From assembly GCA_963402885.1 (NCBI GenBank), contig OY727095.1:6329001-6393000 (forward strand): 64,000 bases of DNA. Direction: 5' to 3'. The notes below the pieces were generated by a model. The model was given only the letters and a program-made list of their open reading frames with translations. It ran no database searches and was not told the DNA's origin. The position numbers and the translations under genes were made by a program. Source of the stretch: Antedon bifida (lineage: Eukaryota > Echinodermata > Crinoidea > Comatulida > Antedonidae). Shown one piece after another: positions 28,101-43,100 of the stretch; position 1 is the stretch's first letter, and every line of letters begins with the position of its first letter.

Positions 28101-31100
28101 TTGTATGATTTTGGCGTAAATGTGTTACAATCACAGACTCATATGTGAACTCTTGAAAACCGGAAAATCTTATTTTCTCAGAGTTCATCATGTCAAATTA
28201 TTACTACTTCCCTAAATACCAAACTTTCAGCATAAAGGGAACCTTTTGGGCCAGCACACTTTGACATGAACGTAAAGTAATATAAACTTCAACTTTATAC
28301 TATATTTGTTCCTCTCCATGTATGTATACATCCGGTTAATTTAGATTTCAAATTCATTTCAGAGGATTGTTTACTCCAGCAGATTGTAAACAATGGCTTC
28401 CTTTACATGATGACTCATTAGTTACTTATGTAAGATACAGTACTAATAATCACCATTGTCCACTCACATGAATATAATGCATATGTCAATTATGGATAAA
28501 ACACAAAAGGTTTCTGAAGAATGTTTTCTGTGTGATATTACTCATGTATCTTTCCAGGAAAAGTTAAAACAAAGAAAAGTGGACACAATGGATGAAAATG
28601 GCTACTGGTGCTAAATACAGATGGAACAGAATTGTTTTTTTAAAAGAGTAACCTGACATTGACAACTATTTCCCAGGGGCCTTTGACAACCTAGTGGCTT
28701 GAACAGAGACTGTTCCTCTTTCTTGCGAAAACCGGACCACTTAATTTCTTGTGGCTATTACACCACTGTAAATAATATAAGATGAAATTCTACTGTAATC
28801 AAATAACGAAGAGAAGTTTTGTACTTTTATTTTTTATTGTAATCCCACCTCACCCGTCTGAGTCAAGTGCTTAACGAGGATATCCTTCATAACAACGCGG
28901 TTATTGTTATTTATTTATAGGAAGTCAAGTCACACCTTTACAATCAAGCCGCAAAATAATCAACAAAGTTCAATCGACATTTGTTAATTTTCAAGATCAT
29001 TGCCGTATTTTAACTTCTTTACCTAAATTAAAATAGATAAAAAATGAAAATTATGTTTATTAGATTTACTAATCTTCCCCGGTATCGGCAGCAGGGCATC
29101 CGTCGCAGCAGGTACTGCGGCTAGGTAGCTGGTAGGTTTTTTTTTTACTACATATTATAGATACTGTATATGCCAACATCACAATACAGAACAATTTAAA
29201 AAGGACATTATAATTATAAACAACAAATTTAAAATATATCAAAAATATTATAAGTAAATTTATGAACTAATTTGTGGTCGTTATTTAGGTTAGGACAGGT
29301 GTAAATATTTGACTTTCATTTTAAAGACCCTCAACCACAAATAATTTTACTTTTTATTATCCGACACAATTCCTAGATCCTGTTTCATGCCTATGACATT
29401 GCAATGACAATCAGTTTTTTAAATATTTAGAAATTACATTTTTTGATAGAGGTCTAAAGGTAATAGTGTAGACATACTGTACTGTACAGTAGCTAAGAAT
29501 ATAAATAAATTAAATTCCTTATCTACACTATCAAACTACTGTAGTTTGAAAAAAAAAAGTGTGATGTGCCCAAATATGGTAGTGATATGCCTAAATATGG
29601 TAGTGAAATGACATATGTCCATATATGGCCACATCACTTAAAGTTTGATAGTGTAGACAGAGTTAAGTAACCAACCACACTATATTTTTTTTCAAATAAA
29701 CTGAATAAAATACTAACCCTTCGTCGGACTAGAAGGCCGAAGACACCAGAACAAACTACTTGACTTATGCCCATGTCTGCTGATTGGCCTACGCTTAGTT
29801 GACCTACGACCTGGCCGTACTCTCGGCCTATATTCCTTATAAGTCATGATGACCGTTAATTACAAATTATATAAATAAAAACATTTCAATTTCAAATAAT
29901 CGGAGAAAATAAAATCCTGTAATTATTGATAATCAAATCACTTGTTGATGACCGATATTATTCCAATGATGAACGAGGAATGACGAGTTTGAGATGTAAA
30001 GTATTTTCCGATTGTGACAGTAATGACTGGTTTCTAAATCAACACAGCGTTAGTAATTGTGTCATTAACCACGAGGGACTAAAACATTATCCAGAAATAA
30101 TCCAAGTTTTACAGATTATCCATGCTAAACAGTGAAGCCTCTGTTATCCACGTTGAAGTAGAAATGTTCTTCACAAAATAACAAAAACTTAGGCCTACTC
30201 AATCACTGATCTGCTACTGAGAAAAGCTAAAACTAAGGACCAATCAAATTTAACCTTGAATGACCTGTAAACAAGAATAGGTGAACCATGACCTGTTTAC
30301 CAGCCAATAGGAAGCTGTTATGATTCTTAATATAACAATAGCCACTTCAGGTAGGCAGACAGTCATACACAAGAAATGTGTACTTACAATTTAAGTAAAC
30401 AACATCAAGGCTTTGACATGTGTATTTTATTGATTTTGTTTACTACTATACTATTAGACATACTGTAATATTCATCTATTCTTTTTTATTTTGGATAGTA
30501 GTACAGGCATATACAAAAACATACAAAACAAATTCACCAGGAAATTAACAAATGCAATATCCACAAATTGTTGTATTATTATGTTTACAAAATTTGTTTT
30601 TTTTATACATTTTCTACATAATTAGTTTTTTTGGAGTGGAGTTGTGGCTTGGTGGTTATGATGCTTGGCTACCACTCAACATGTCACTCATTTGAACAAG
30701 GCTACCGATGCTAGTAGCCGAAATGTTGAAAATATAGTATAGTATTATGAATGTATTTTTGTCTTTTTGGTATATATTAAACCATAAATTCCTCCAAGTA
30801 TAAACCATATCAAATAAGTGATACATAAAATAAAAATGGTACGTAGATTTCAATATTAGAATTATGATCTACATATATTATTTATAATCTTTTTCTCCAA
30901 GAAAAACAATAACAATGATTATAGATATTAAATGCAACAGGATATGAGATTAATATTGATCAAGATTTGCGTCAAAACAGACAATTTCCTTGTCACAAAC
31001 TTTGTTTTTACGCAGTAGATTAACTTGAAGGTGTGAATTGGGGCTTAAAATAAAATCAAATTACACTACATAAAGCACACTGAAATGAATCACATATCAA

Positions 31101-34100
31101 TTCACCATGGCAACAGGAAACAATTGGTATCATTGAATAAAATGGCTAAGGCATTTTATGATGACACAAATAAACAGTCTGCTGCCACCTATAGACATAC
31201 AATATGCATTTACCGTATCAGTGATTTTACAAATTACACAATTGACAAAAATATATTTTATTGTCAATGAAAGAATTCACGCTGATCTGACAAAGATTAT
31301 CTTATCACATCTGAATTGTATTGTTTCTCTTTCAAACAAAATGACACAAAATAAGAGACATCACTTTATGCAATACAAGCCCGTCGCATGGTTTGGAAAA
31401 TTAGCTTTTTTGGCAACCATAGCTCAAATCAAATTGAAAAAAAAACCAAGTGAGCCAAATAGAAATAAACATAGAGGGCTCACTTCATTCACGGTTCACC
31501 TCTTATTCAACTTTTGTTCAACAAGTTTGAAAACAAAAGTATTTAGCACCTGCCGTTATAAAAACAAGGGAAATAATCAATTCTAAGCGCTCCTGATGTG
31601 ATCAATAAAATTGGAAAGATAATTCTAAACAAAGAACAGAATTAAACAATACAATTCCTTGTTGAGTAACTCATCTAGGCAAATATAACATTTGATAATG
31701 TAAACATACCTTTACACAGAGATAAAGAAAACGTTTAACATTTATATCTTTAGAAACAATGTAGAAAATAAAATGAAAAAATAATATTAAAAATAATAAT
31801 TATTATATTATCAAAGAGGTGACGTTTTAAGGGAAAACAAGAAAAAAAAAAGTATAATTTAATAGTATACTAAATTGATACCCATGTAAATATAAGTATT
31901 TTTCAATTCTTTTAAAAATGGTTTAAACGTTTACTGATACAGATACTGGCTAGTCTTGGACTTCATGAGTATCAATAAATAAAATTTAATACAAATTTAA
32001 TAAATGTAATTAATATTTCCAGCAATGAAAAGTAGATCAACAAGTGTTTAGAATTACACATAATCAATGAACAACTACGTAATTTGGTCATATTTAGAAC
32101 AATTAATTCTCCACTTGAAAACAAATGGATACTGTAGGTTAATTCATTCATTAGTCTATAAATAAAGTGTCTAAATTGTTGGCATATTGAGAGCAAAATG
32201 ATACTAATGACAATGCTGTAATGCGCCTTTTAAAATGTCCCCATGAGGGACAAATAAAGATATATTGAATTGAATTCTATAGGGTGTAGCCACCAGTACG
32301 TTTGGTAAGGTTTCAACCTGATAACTTTTCACAGAGGCCTTTAACCAAGTGGCTTCAACAGAGATTGTTCCCTTTTCTTGTGAAAACCGCACCACTTTAA
32401 TTCTTGTGGCTACATCACTGATAAGGATGTAGCTAAAGAAGTCCAAGAGGTGGATCCTGTGTTGTAATTAGGCTGGTTGAACAGCCTTACAATAGCAATG
32501 ACTACAATGGCTTTAAATTAGACTTGGTGAAATACTTCAAAGGTGGGCGTCACCATCCACCTCAATACATCCATGGACCTAACACACAATACACATAATT
32601 ATCAAACAAGAGTATGAATTCCATCTTCACAGGTTTTTTTTTATCAATCAACAACAAAGGTGTTTGTGCTTCACGCACTAAGAGCAACGATGCGAAGCGG
32701 CTAGATTGTAAATTACACCGTTCTTTATTGGAACAAGCCACAACAATTTGTAACTAAATTTGTATAATCAATTTAATTAGATGGATACCATACATCTTGT
32801 CTGTCTGCTTGTCTGTCTGTCTTGTATATTTCAGATATTTTGTTGGCATACATTTCTTCCTAATTAACTGGAATATCTCAAGTAACTACTAAATTTAATA
32901 TTAATTTAACATACTGTAACACCCGAATGTATCACATGTATATTTCAGATATTTTCTGTCAGCAGTGGCCTACATTTCTTCCTAATTATCTGGAATATTA
33001 TGAGTAACTACTAAATTTAATATTAATCTAACACCCGGATGTATCACATAGAATGATACACATCATTTTCATTGTTGAAATTTATAATTATGTAAAATAT
33101 CTTGGAGTCTGGGAAACCAGCTTACATCAAATACATCGGATGTGACATCCTTCCAAATTAAGGAACATTTACACATACAAACACACATCAAAATGTCAAA
33201 CTATAGTAATTTAATTAGCAGAAATTATTTTTAGAAAGTACACTTTAGCCCTATTGCATTTACTTCTTTAAAAAAAATTACTTGCTCCTAATGTTGGCCC
33301 CATTTCCAGTATATAACTTTAATTCTGCCTGAATTCACAAAATAAGCAAAATCTCATCTTCTAAGTAAGAAATCCTGAAGGCTTTAAGAAGTAGAACGGG
33401 CAGTGAGTACGAATCTCACAATCTTGTTAATAGCGTGTTATTACTGCCTCTCATATTAATTGGCAAGTTAAGTCACTTCCTCGGGCAATAAAATACATTT
33501 TACAATTTATACTTTCTCAGTAATGTATTGATTTAAAAAATGACATTCGCCCTTTTTTATTTTAATTCCATTTCTATGTCGACCTTTCTTGGTAAAATTC
33601 AGGGAAATATTTTTCTATATTACTAAAAAAAACACAATCAACGATTACAATTATGCAACCATGACATTTACATATTTACTACTGGTAGTAGACATTTAAA
33701 TATAGAACATTAATACCACCAATACACTTAATAGTTAAGCACGTAGAATAAGAAATATGATTTACTAAAGAACTTACAGTTTGACATTTTGTAGAACTAC
33801 GTTTTGTAAGAATGACTTCTGAAATTTTTATAGACAGGCACTTAGCGTACTGGAATTCAACCATCATTTTACCAGACTCATTATATTTTAGTACATAATA
33901 CCTATACTTAAAGACCTTTATGATGCATGGATCCAAAGTTGGTTATTGATTTTCATAGAGATATACGATAAAAGGTTAAACTTGGTTGGTATCAATGGAT
34001 GAAGTGACCTGCATTTAATCATAAAATCAATCTTCATCTTTCATTTTAATTCATCATAATCAAACTCTTTCCTCATCATAAGAAATGAATCTGAGCAAAT

Positions 34101-37100
34101 GACAATCTGCAACAACATCACAATATCATCCCAGGAGTCTTTTTAATCTAAGGATGGGTTGCGGTATAGTGGTTCTTGGTTCTAGTCCTAAAAATGTTTA
34201 GTACATTGAATCTGGGCAAATGATGATCTGCAACAACATCTCAATATCATCCCATTCCCAGGATTCAATTTAATCTAATGATGGTTGCAGTGGCTAAGCA
34301 CTTGTAATAGATTTGTAAGGTTCTTGGTTCTAGTCCTAAAAACGTTTAGTACATTATTTGTATTTAATTTTTTTTAATTTTTAAAATATACTACACTACT
34401 AAAAAAATAATTCCATGAAAGAGATACAGAAATCTGTAGTGCATTTTTCAATGCAAGACTGTCGGAAAAATTAAACACAATTTCTGATTAATTATTGAGA
34501 ACTACTTCTCTAGTATTCATTAAATTATTTAAATCTGTAGAAAATTATGTTACATGAATTACTATCATACTGAAATGATAGGAACGGTTTATGCTTGTAA
34601 ATTGCATTATGTAAAAGTAAGATTTATGTATTTCCGATCATTACAAATAACAATATAAAGGCATATCAACGATTCATATTGGAAAACAGATGTACAATAA
34701 TTTTATTAGGTAATAAATGGTAATTTTGATGCTGTTTTGGTTGGTGGTTCGTTGTACAGTAACAAACAATGATGATGATCACATCATTAGACTACCTTGA
34801 TTATGAGGTTAATTGGTTTATTGAAATCACATTATCAATTTCTTTAGTAAGGTCACATGGAAAATAACAAATGATCTAGTTATAGGTACACAAACGTTGA
34901 GCCACAGGAAATCTAATACGCAGCCTATATATTATCTAACATAGCAATACCAATATGGTGCATAACAAGCTTAAAATAATCAAAATTAATTATTAAACAG
35001 GGAAGTGCTTTAGTAGGTTTTCTGGTGCGATTCTATTTGCATAATGCATATGTGTATGTGTAGTTAAACATGATCCAGGTGCTATGTCATTTGCATAATG
35101 CATATGTGTATGTGTAGTTAAACATGATCCAGGTGCTATGTCATTTGCATAATGCATATGTGTATGTGTAGTTAAACATGATCCAGGTGCTATGTCATTT
35201 GCATAATGTATATGTGTATGTGTAGTTAAACATGATCCAGGTGCTATGTCATTTGCATAATGCATATGTGTATGTGTAGTTGAGACATGATCCAGGTGCT
35301 ATGTCATTTGCATAATGTATATGTGTATGTGTAGTTAAACATGATCCAGGTGCTATGTCATTTGCATAATGCATATGTGTATGTGTAGTTGAGACATGAT
35401 CCAGGTGCTATGTCATTTGCATAATGCATATGTGTATGTGTAGTTGAGACATGATCCAGGTGCTATGTCATTTGCATAATGTATATGTTGTATAGTTGAG
35501 ACATGATTCACAGGTGTTATGTCATTTGCATAATGTATATGTTGTGCAGTTGAGGGAAATGGCACAGGTGTTTTGCATAATGTATATGTAGTTCATGCAT
35601 ATGTTGTGTAGTTGCGACATGGTCCAGGTGTTATGTCATTTGCATAATGCATGAATGTAGTTGAGACATACAGGTGTGATATTATAAATTGACTGTCTAT
35701 CCTAAGGTTTCATTTTGGAGAATAGATTACTAAAGAATTAGAAATACAAATATACAGCTAAACTAAAAAAAAAAATTTTTTAACTCTCTCAAAAAAATCA
35801 TTTTTACGGTATATTTTTTAGATTTCAAAGAACATTGAATGTAACATTAGATGTAACAATGATGATGATCACATCATTAGACTTGAATGTAACATTGAAT
35901 CATAGAGTGTAAGAATGAACGATCCCATGAACTTTGTAAGGCGTTCAGCCATAACCTAGGTAACCACTCACCTTTCACCTTTAAAGAAATATCATACCTT
36001 GGGGAACACAGTAAGCAATCAGGAAAATAGCCAAAAAAGCTTTGTTTCACAAAATATACCACAGTGCTACTACTAGTAAATACTACATACATACTACATA
36101 CTTAACATGGGTGGATCCAAGGAGTGGCCCAGTTGGCCCAGACTCCCTTAAATTTCGCAAATTTTAATGCAAAAGATAGGACATCAAATTAAGCTTCACC
36201 ATTTTTAGGCCCTGCTGGTAATCCCCCCACCCCCTCCCCACCCTCATTTCAAAATCCTGGATCATCCACTGTTTAATCACCGATTTTGATGCACATATGC
36301 CCTTTATAGGTTATAAACCCCTCCCCCACTATCTCCATTCACCCTAAAAATATGTTTTCTCAACTCATTTTATATTCTCAAACCTCAGTGTTCTCCTATA
36401 CTTGCATACAATACTCCAAAACTTTAGCAACTTTTAGTTTTTCTTTTCACAACATGTTCATAAAACATTACAGATCTTCTTAAAACAAAGAAAGAAAATA
36501 ATATTCTGATACCAGCAGTATTGCAATTTCATATTTGTTATCTACACAAATATTACAATACATAAAACATCTGTCATCAGTATTGTTCCGCAGGTCATCT
36601 AAGATTATCTTAAACCACCTATTCATTGTAAACACAGCTTCCCATCTTTCCTAAAGTTTTCATAAAGTTTTTATGGAAATAGTTTCAAGGTGTATCACAT
36701 TGGTAATCTTTTTTTAACCCAATACTTGAGTCACTTCCTCGAGGCACTGAGATCAAACCGAGAGACGATAATCTCCAACTGAGAGAGACAGCGTTCTAAA
36801 CGAGGACACATTCACTTTTTTTTGTTTTGAGGACCAACTAAAGATCTAAACTAACATCGTTATCAATGTTAAAGTTGATTGTGTTTCTCTTGCAAGTGAT
36901 ATTTTACTGTTTCATACGGCTTCTTCCACTCTTCTTCCATCTGTCCAATTTTTTTACAAGTGGTCACTCATGGTCACTCACTTTTTGCTCATACACCGGG
37001 CACCCTCTCATCACTTCTTTTTATCTTGCTTATCCTTCCTTCAATCCTTCTTCTCCATCTTTTTCACCGGATCATGTTCATGTATCATGTTCCACCTATC

Positions 37101-40100
37101 TCAATCAAAATAATGATTTTAATCATTATCATTTTCGAATCTAGTTGGACAATTTTACATGTCAATTACGGCACTGTATGACTTATAGTCTCAACAGGAA
37201 ATCTATTATTACCAGGTTGGGTGTAAGTGAAAATCTAGAGTAGTTAAAATACCGTACTTAGTCATTAAATACTCCATGGTGGTCTAATTGGTTACTTAGA
37301 AAATAATTTATATATACATTATAATAGATGTTGAGATTAGGATGAGTATTGGATGAAAAATGTATTTTGATGTCAACTAATGGGCTGAAACAATGTCATT
37401 GTTGTTACTGTATATAATATGGCGTATCTACAGTATACTATAGTTTTCATCCTAGAGTACCTTTACCTTTCCCAGGGTCAACCCTAATATTTTCATATCA
37501 TAAACTTTCTGTTAATATAAGATACGTTAATGTAATAATAATTCCTTTATAACTTATAAAAATAATAATTATTGATGGAAAAAAAAACACAGAAAGTAAA
37601 ACAAGTTCCAAAACAGTTTTGTAGCGATCTGAAAATATCTTCACATATGTTATGATGATGCTTATGATATTGCATATTTATCTACTTCATTATCTAATAT
37701 TAATGACATTAATAAAATCCATGTATCTATTCTTTATACTACAAACCACTTTCATTACTTTTACAGTTTTGAAAACTCGCATTTCCAATTAGAATTGGTT
37801 TTCACACAAATGATAGTTCGCAAGTTCAACACCTAAAAACCACGACTCCTATTTTCTACAGAGTATTAACAGCTTGTGCACATATTGAAATTACATATCT
37901 GTTTGCTTCCTTATTAAGATGTTCATTAACAAAGTACACGTTCTTGTTGGCGCGGCACCTTAGTCAACGTACCCCACGTGGGAATTCCTCGTCGACGGAA
38001 CAACAAAACAAATTGAATTTTGTTAATAATGAATATAACAAATGAATAACAAATGAAAGAGTTTGCATTAGAGTGGGAAATGGAATATTAGATATTATAT
38101 TGCCTTAATCAACAATATGTTTCTTTTCTAGTATACTTCAGAAAATGAATAAAACATATAACAGGATATCGGAGATGAGTTCATTAATTTCCACATACAA
38201 TTAACACCGCGTTCTATAAATATAAAGGAAATTGCCAACATATTGTGAATTTACCAAAATATTTAAACAAAAACTGGATGAAATACGGTTCAATGATTAA
38301 GCAGTGTCCTTATAATCAAAAGGTCAAGGGTTCCAGTCTGATGCTAGTCTAATTATATAATGTATGCTTTTACTCTTGATCAATGCTTATCCCTTTGGGC
38401 AACAACATGCACCTGAATTTAAAATTGGATGTTAAAAATATCCACAATCAAGATAAAAACCTCTAAAAACACTGAGACTGAGATATCATGAAAACCAAAA
38501 TACAAAAAAAAAACTTTAAGAAATTCATATGGATAAGCAACAGTATCATAAAAATAATTACTACAGTGACGGATTCTGGATTTTGAAATTAGAAAGGGGG
38601 AGGAGGTTGGAGGGGTTGGTTTGAGGGACCAAAAAATGTGAAAATAAGTACAAAACAATAACACAATGTCCTATCTTTTGCATTGTAGTTTCCAAGATTT
38701 AGGGTTGGATCTGCCTAGATGCAATTTCAATATCAACAAAATGCTTTAGACAATAAATTATGCTAATGGCTGACCATCCTACTGAAGGGCATGTACAATT
38801 AGTATAATTAACAGAAGTACTTTGAACAAGATACTTGTCTCAAATTTCAATCAATACTCTATCTATATGTTCTTATTTTAATAAACATTTCTAGAATCTT
38901 GATTTGACTAAAAGATGAATTCTCAAGGCTATTGAATCCATGACATTTGTAAGTAAATAAATATGATCTAAAATTAGAAAACTACTTTGCCATCAGACTA
39001 TAATAACATACATTTTAATATTCATTTAATTATAACAGAAATAATCTATAAAGAATGAGTAATTATGGAAAATTAAAAAAATACTATGACAATATTGATA
39101 ATAAGTAGTAATAATTAATTATAATTTATTACTGATTTTGATGAATAACATTTTAGAATTTAGCTAATATGGTTATGCCAAATAATGTATGAATCGCCAA
39201 ATACAGAATATTCATGTAACCGATGAAATACATGGAATCGGTAACATGACATGAAGAATAAATGCATGAATGAAAGTGTAATAATAGATATTATTATATA
39301 AAGAAGATGAAGGTCATTATGGTAGAACTCTATTGCTGCAGGGAGCTCCCTGATTGCTGCTTCTAATCCAATAGTAACCCCTACTCAGATATAGTAACCC
39401 ATTTTATTCGCTCAATTTAGTACTAGTTCCAGTTCATCATGTGCCTAAATATGGGCAGGAGAATAATAATGTTAAAATCTATGCATATAACAGTAATATA
39501 TAAACAGGCGTTCCCTGAAAAAAAAAAAAAGGGGGGGGGGGGGGTTTGTTTGTAATTAATATACCATGACATTAAAGAGAATTTTAAATGGAAATGTGTT
39601 TTAATTTCTTGTTTTTATTTTATTTACAGACTACAATATGTTTCATAAGTCTCTCAAATTATTTCTAGGTAACCTTGAGCTTTTAATTGTTTCATATTTC
39701 CATTGCTTTTAGCTTACGTTGCCTAGCATTGTCAAGGTCGCACACTAACCAAACTTGTTAATGATCCTCGAATGTCTCTCCCTTTGGGGGATACGTGCGA
39801 AGACACGTGAAAATGACGACATATTTATTAAATTATCTCTGTCACTCGATGCTAAGTGTACGACAATGAGCAATCTTTTTGCAATTTTCAATCGCTGACG
39901 AGCAGGCGAGTCATTTTTGACGCGCAGTCGAGTCATCTCTGACTGACGCGCAGTCGAGCTAAATATAAAAATCCACTTTACAAATATAAACCTCAATGAT
40001 AAAGTGACAGCTTACAAATACTCTATAGAATAGCATTTAATACATCGTCTATTTGTTCTTCAAGAACTATATTCAGTCAAATTTTTCAAACATGATGTAT

Positions 40101-43100
40101 TTTTATACTCGAAGAAAGATCGTCTTGATCACTAAAATAAGTTCATCAAAGTATTTTTATACTTCATTTGACATTTCTTAAAGTGAAGAATAACGAAATT
40201 GACCTAAACATCATAGAAACGTAATAAAATATTTGAACATAAAATACAATTACTCTGATATCTGAATTTAACGACATGTAAAGTGTATAACCAAAGTAAA
40301 TCTATAAAAAACATCCCCAAAAGACAAAACTAGATACTGTGGACATATCACTTGCCAAAATCTGGAATAACTTACAGTACTCCAAGATCTACAGTATATA
40401 ATGTCAAAATTGTCAACTTTATTCTATACATAAATGTTCTACCACTAGAACTATGGTCGAGGTGAACTTGAACCTGTGGCCAACCAGGGAAAAATTTCAA
40501 TTTATCAAACTGATTTTTGAGTCGAGAAACATAGTTTTGCATTGTATTTTTTGCTACACAATTTTCACAATGTGTAGCAATAAGGTTGTTTTGTATAGCT
40601 TTTTGATATGCTACACTGGCAAAAATGTTCCCTGCCAATGGAGTGTTGTGAGTATATTATTGCTAAGAACAGAAATCCATTTAACAAAATGTAAACCAAT
40701 TCGGTTATTGAAAAATGGAGTGATAATGGAAACAATAATATAATGTTAAAACAGAAGGAAAAAGGAGGAAGGATAAAGAAGGAGAAAAAAGGGAGAAATG
40801 TGGAACACAGACATCAAATACTGTATAAAGTTTTTAAAAGTTTATTACGAAAAAAGAAAGATAATGTCGTTGATCCTATAAAACTAATATATTACATGCG
40901 CATCTGTCATGACATTTAAGAATTATCAGCTAAATAAATTCAGTTGATTACAATTAATGAAATTGTCATGTAATACACCATTTAAATGTCACTTCATCTG
41001 GATACGTGCAATGCATAAAAGACAGTATTAACATTCAAATAACATTCAATACAAGGAAAAAAAGTGATTAAAAAAGGAAATAACATTTGATATTACTCGT
41101 TAAGAAAAAACTAAAAAAACTAAATTAATAAATATTTAAGATTATAATGACATAAACAATTTAAATATATAATTGATTGTAATAGTTTTTCATAATGATT
41201 TTTAAACTGTCATCTGTAACTTATAGAATAAGGTACTGCAGTTCTAGTTTTTGCTAGTCTGCTGCACTGGTGAAAATATTTCCTCTATAACTGTATAAAT
41301 CAAGTCAAATAAACAATGCTGTGCTATTAAATATTTTTATAACACTCATCATAAACATAAACATTTTACAACAATTCAAATTTATATTAATAATTAGATT
41401 AAATCCATTGGTAAAACGGATGTGTAATATGTATTGTTTATTCACAGCCTAGTTATGGGCAAGGCAGTCTAATGCCAGCCTTATCCATATCAATGAGCAT
41501 TTAAATTAATTACTTCAACGTCTCTATTCTGATATTCATAATTACACCTAATAGCAGTTTTATTGTGATTTATAAATCAAAGAATTTAGTATTTTGATTG
41601 GCAGATATTCTCGAAGGACTGAATAGAATTGCACCTAGTGTAAAATCCTAATGGCCTTCAGATTAAACAGTCTATTTGTAATTTCTGAATACTGTTATCA
41701 ATTTTGATAATGACAACATAATCTATTCAGGTGAGTCACTATTCATTTTCCACACATAATTCTGAATTTTTCCTGTCGGTATTTATGATACAGGCTACAT
41801 ACACAGTAGATATTTATACTAGAGCTAATAACGTAATATGAATGTTTGGTTGAAACGTAAACAAGTTTGTTGGGCGAGTAACAATACAGAAAAATAAGAA
41901 TCATTTTCCAAAAAAGTAGAACTGATACAAAAGGTCACACATCTTGAGAACCCACAAATGTGTCCCCTTAATGGAGGTTGGCCCTAGTGGTAACACATAT
42001 ATCACATGACTATCGCATGACTATGCCATGATCAGTGTGTCGGTAAACCAAGTTGACATCACAACATTGAAAAAAGTGCGATGATAACGCATGAAACGTC
42101 GAGTTTCAACGTAACCTTTTTACTTCACCATAAACAAAAATATTATCAAATAGTATTTGTTGGAAGGAGATGAATTTTTTCAATTTTAACACATATATTG
42201 TCCCTAATAAATTTCATGGAAAAGTGTACCTGGTCCTCTAATATTAATAGGGATGCCCCTGAATAGCATATCAATATTATTATTTATGACACAAGAGCTT
42301 TGTAATTTATTTATTTTGTTTGTAATTTATTCGTTATTGTTCTCCATGATTTCATGGAGTGTAATTGGTTGTACATCATTATCAGGAGGTAGTATACAAG
42401 ATCACATTAACATTTTATCTTCTACTTTAATGCACAGTTATAATAACACGCGATAAACATTATCCCTGCAAACGAAAACAGTTGATTAGTATGCAGGTAC
42501 TGCAGTCCAAATCAAGGAGAAGGAATATAGCTCATACAGGTATCACAAGATCCACTGATTAATCTCACATTAAGAGGAGTAACTCAAAAATGACAAACGT
42601 GAGGAGATCATAATTGATTCTAAGTTCCATCCTTTGTTAGAAATTTGTTGTCAAGAATTTAATACGTACTTATTCTTGATAATGTTATAATAATGCCAAA
42701 ACGTAGATTGCCTATGCATGGTTGTCAATTTTGCCATTATCAACTCGTCGCAAAGTATAAATTTTATTTAATTGTTCTGAAAACGTGTGTAGCTAAAAAG
42801 CGTTGGTGGCTATTGGCATTGAACAAAGGAAAGCGTCATAAAGCAAAAAGAACTTTAATAATTCCAAAAACAATACTTTATCAGAATATCTACTTGACGT
42901 TGATTATCATATTAAACTTTATGTATAATTTCCTTCTTCCCATAGTGGTTCAACAATACAAGACATCATGAGTATTAGTGTCGACGTATTCAAAATGGTC
43001 AAACAAAGGAGATACAGCATAGTGGAACTGTGTCTTGGTGGCTATATGCCTTCTAAGGTTCAATCCTGGCTCAGTACCAGAGTTGTAACTCACGACTTCT

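Larger units (their letters stand above)
17627..29717 (-). other. Intron 1 (shared part) of the RasGAP gene, exon 2 to exon 1B
   Basis: About 12 kb without a supported exon. It contains a tandem 48-base repeat (23632-23820), a 79-base tandem pair (24873-25030), a TIR element (22942-23091), two copies of the CTCTGTC inverted-repeat family (25166-25283, 29514-29662), a partial TIR copy near 26200-26325 and many TACAGTAC-like words. The remainder shows nothing I can name. Confidence 0.65.

Noticed and set aside
32204-32446. 80-codon minus-strand open frame
   Set aside because: Spans a dispersed repeat also found at 28675-28775 and a retroelement-like tail.
34993-35265. 90-codon minus-strand open frame made of repeated [17 protein letters not shown] units
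   Set aside because: It is the 54-base minisatellite read in one frame; the period is a multiple of three, so it stays open by arithmetic. Later units break the frame.
35037-35670. CRISPR array
   Set aside because: Units are contiguous with no unique spacers, and the window is clearly metazoan.
39745-39996. 83-codon minus-strand open frame with repeated TARQSEM-like text
   Set aside because: It comes from short repeats of GACGCGCAGTCGAG and no domain is visible.
42693-42971. 92-codon plus-strand open frame, basic then hydrophobic
   Set aside because: No family match, AT-rich composition like the surrounding intron, no supporting context.
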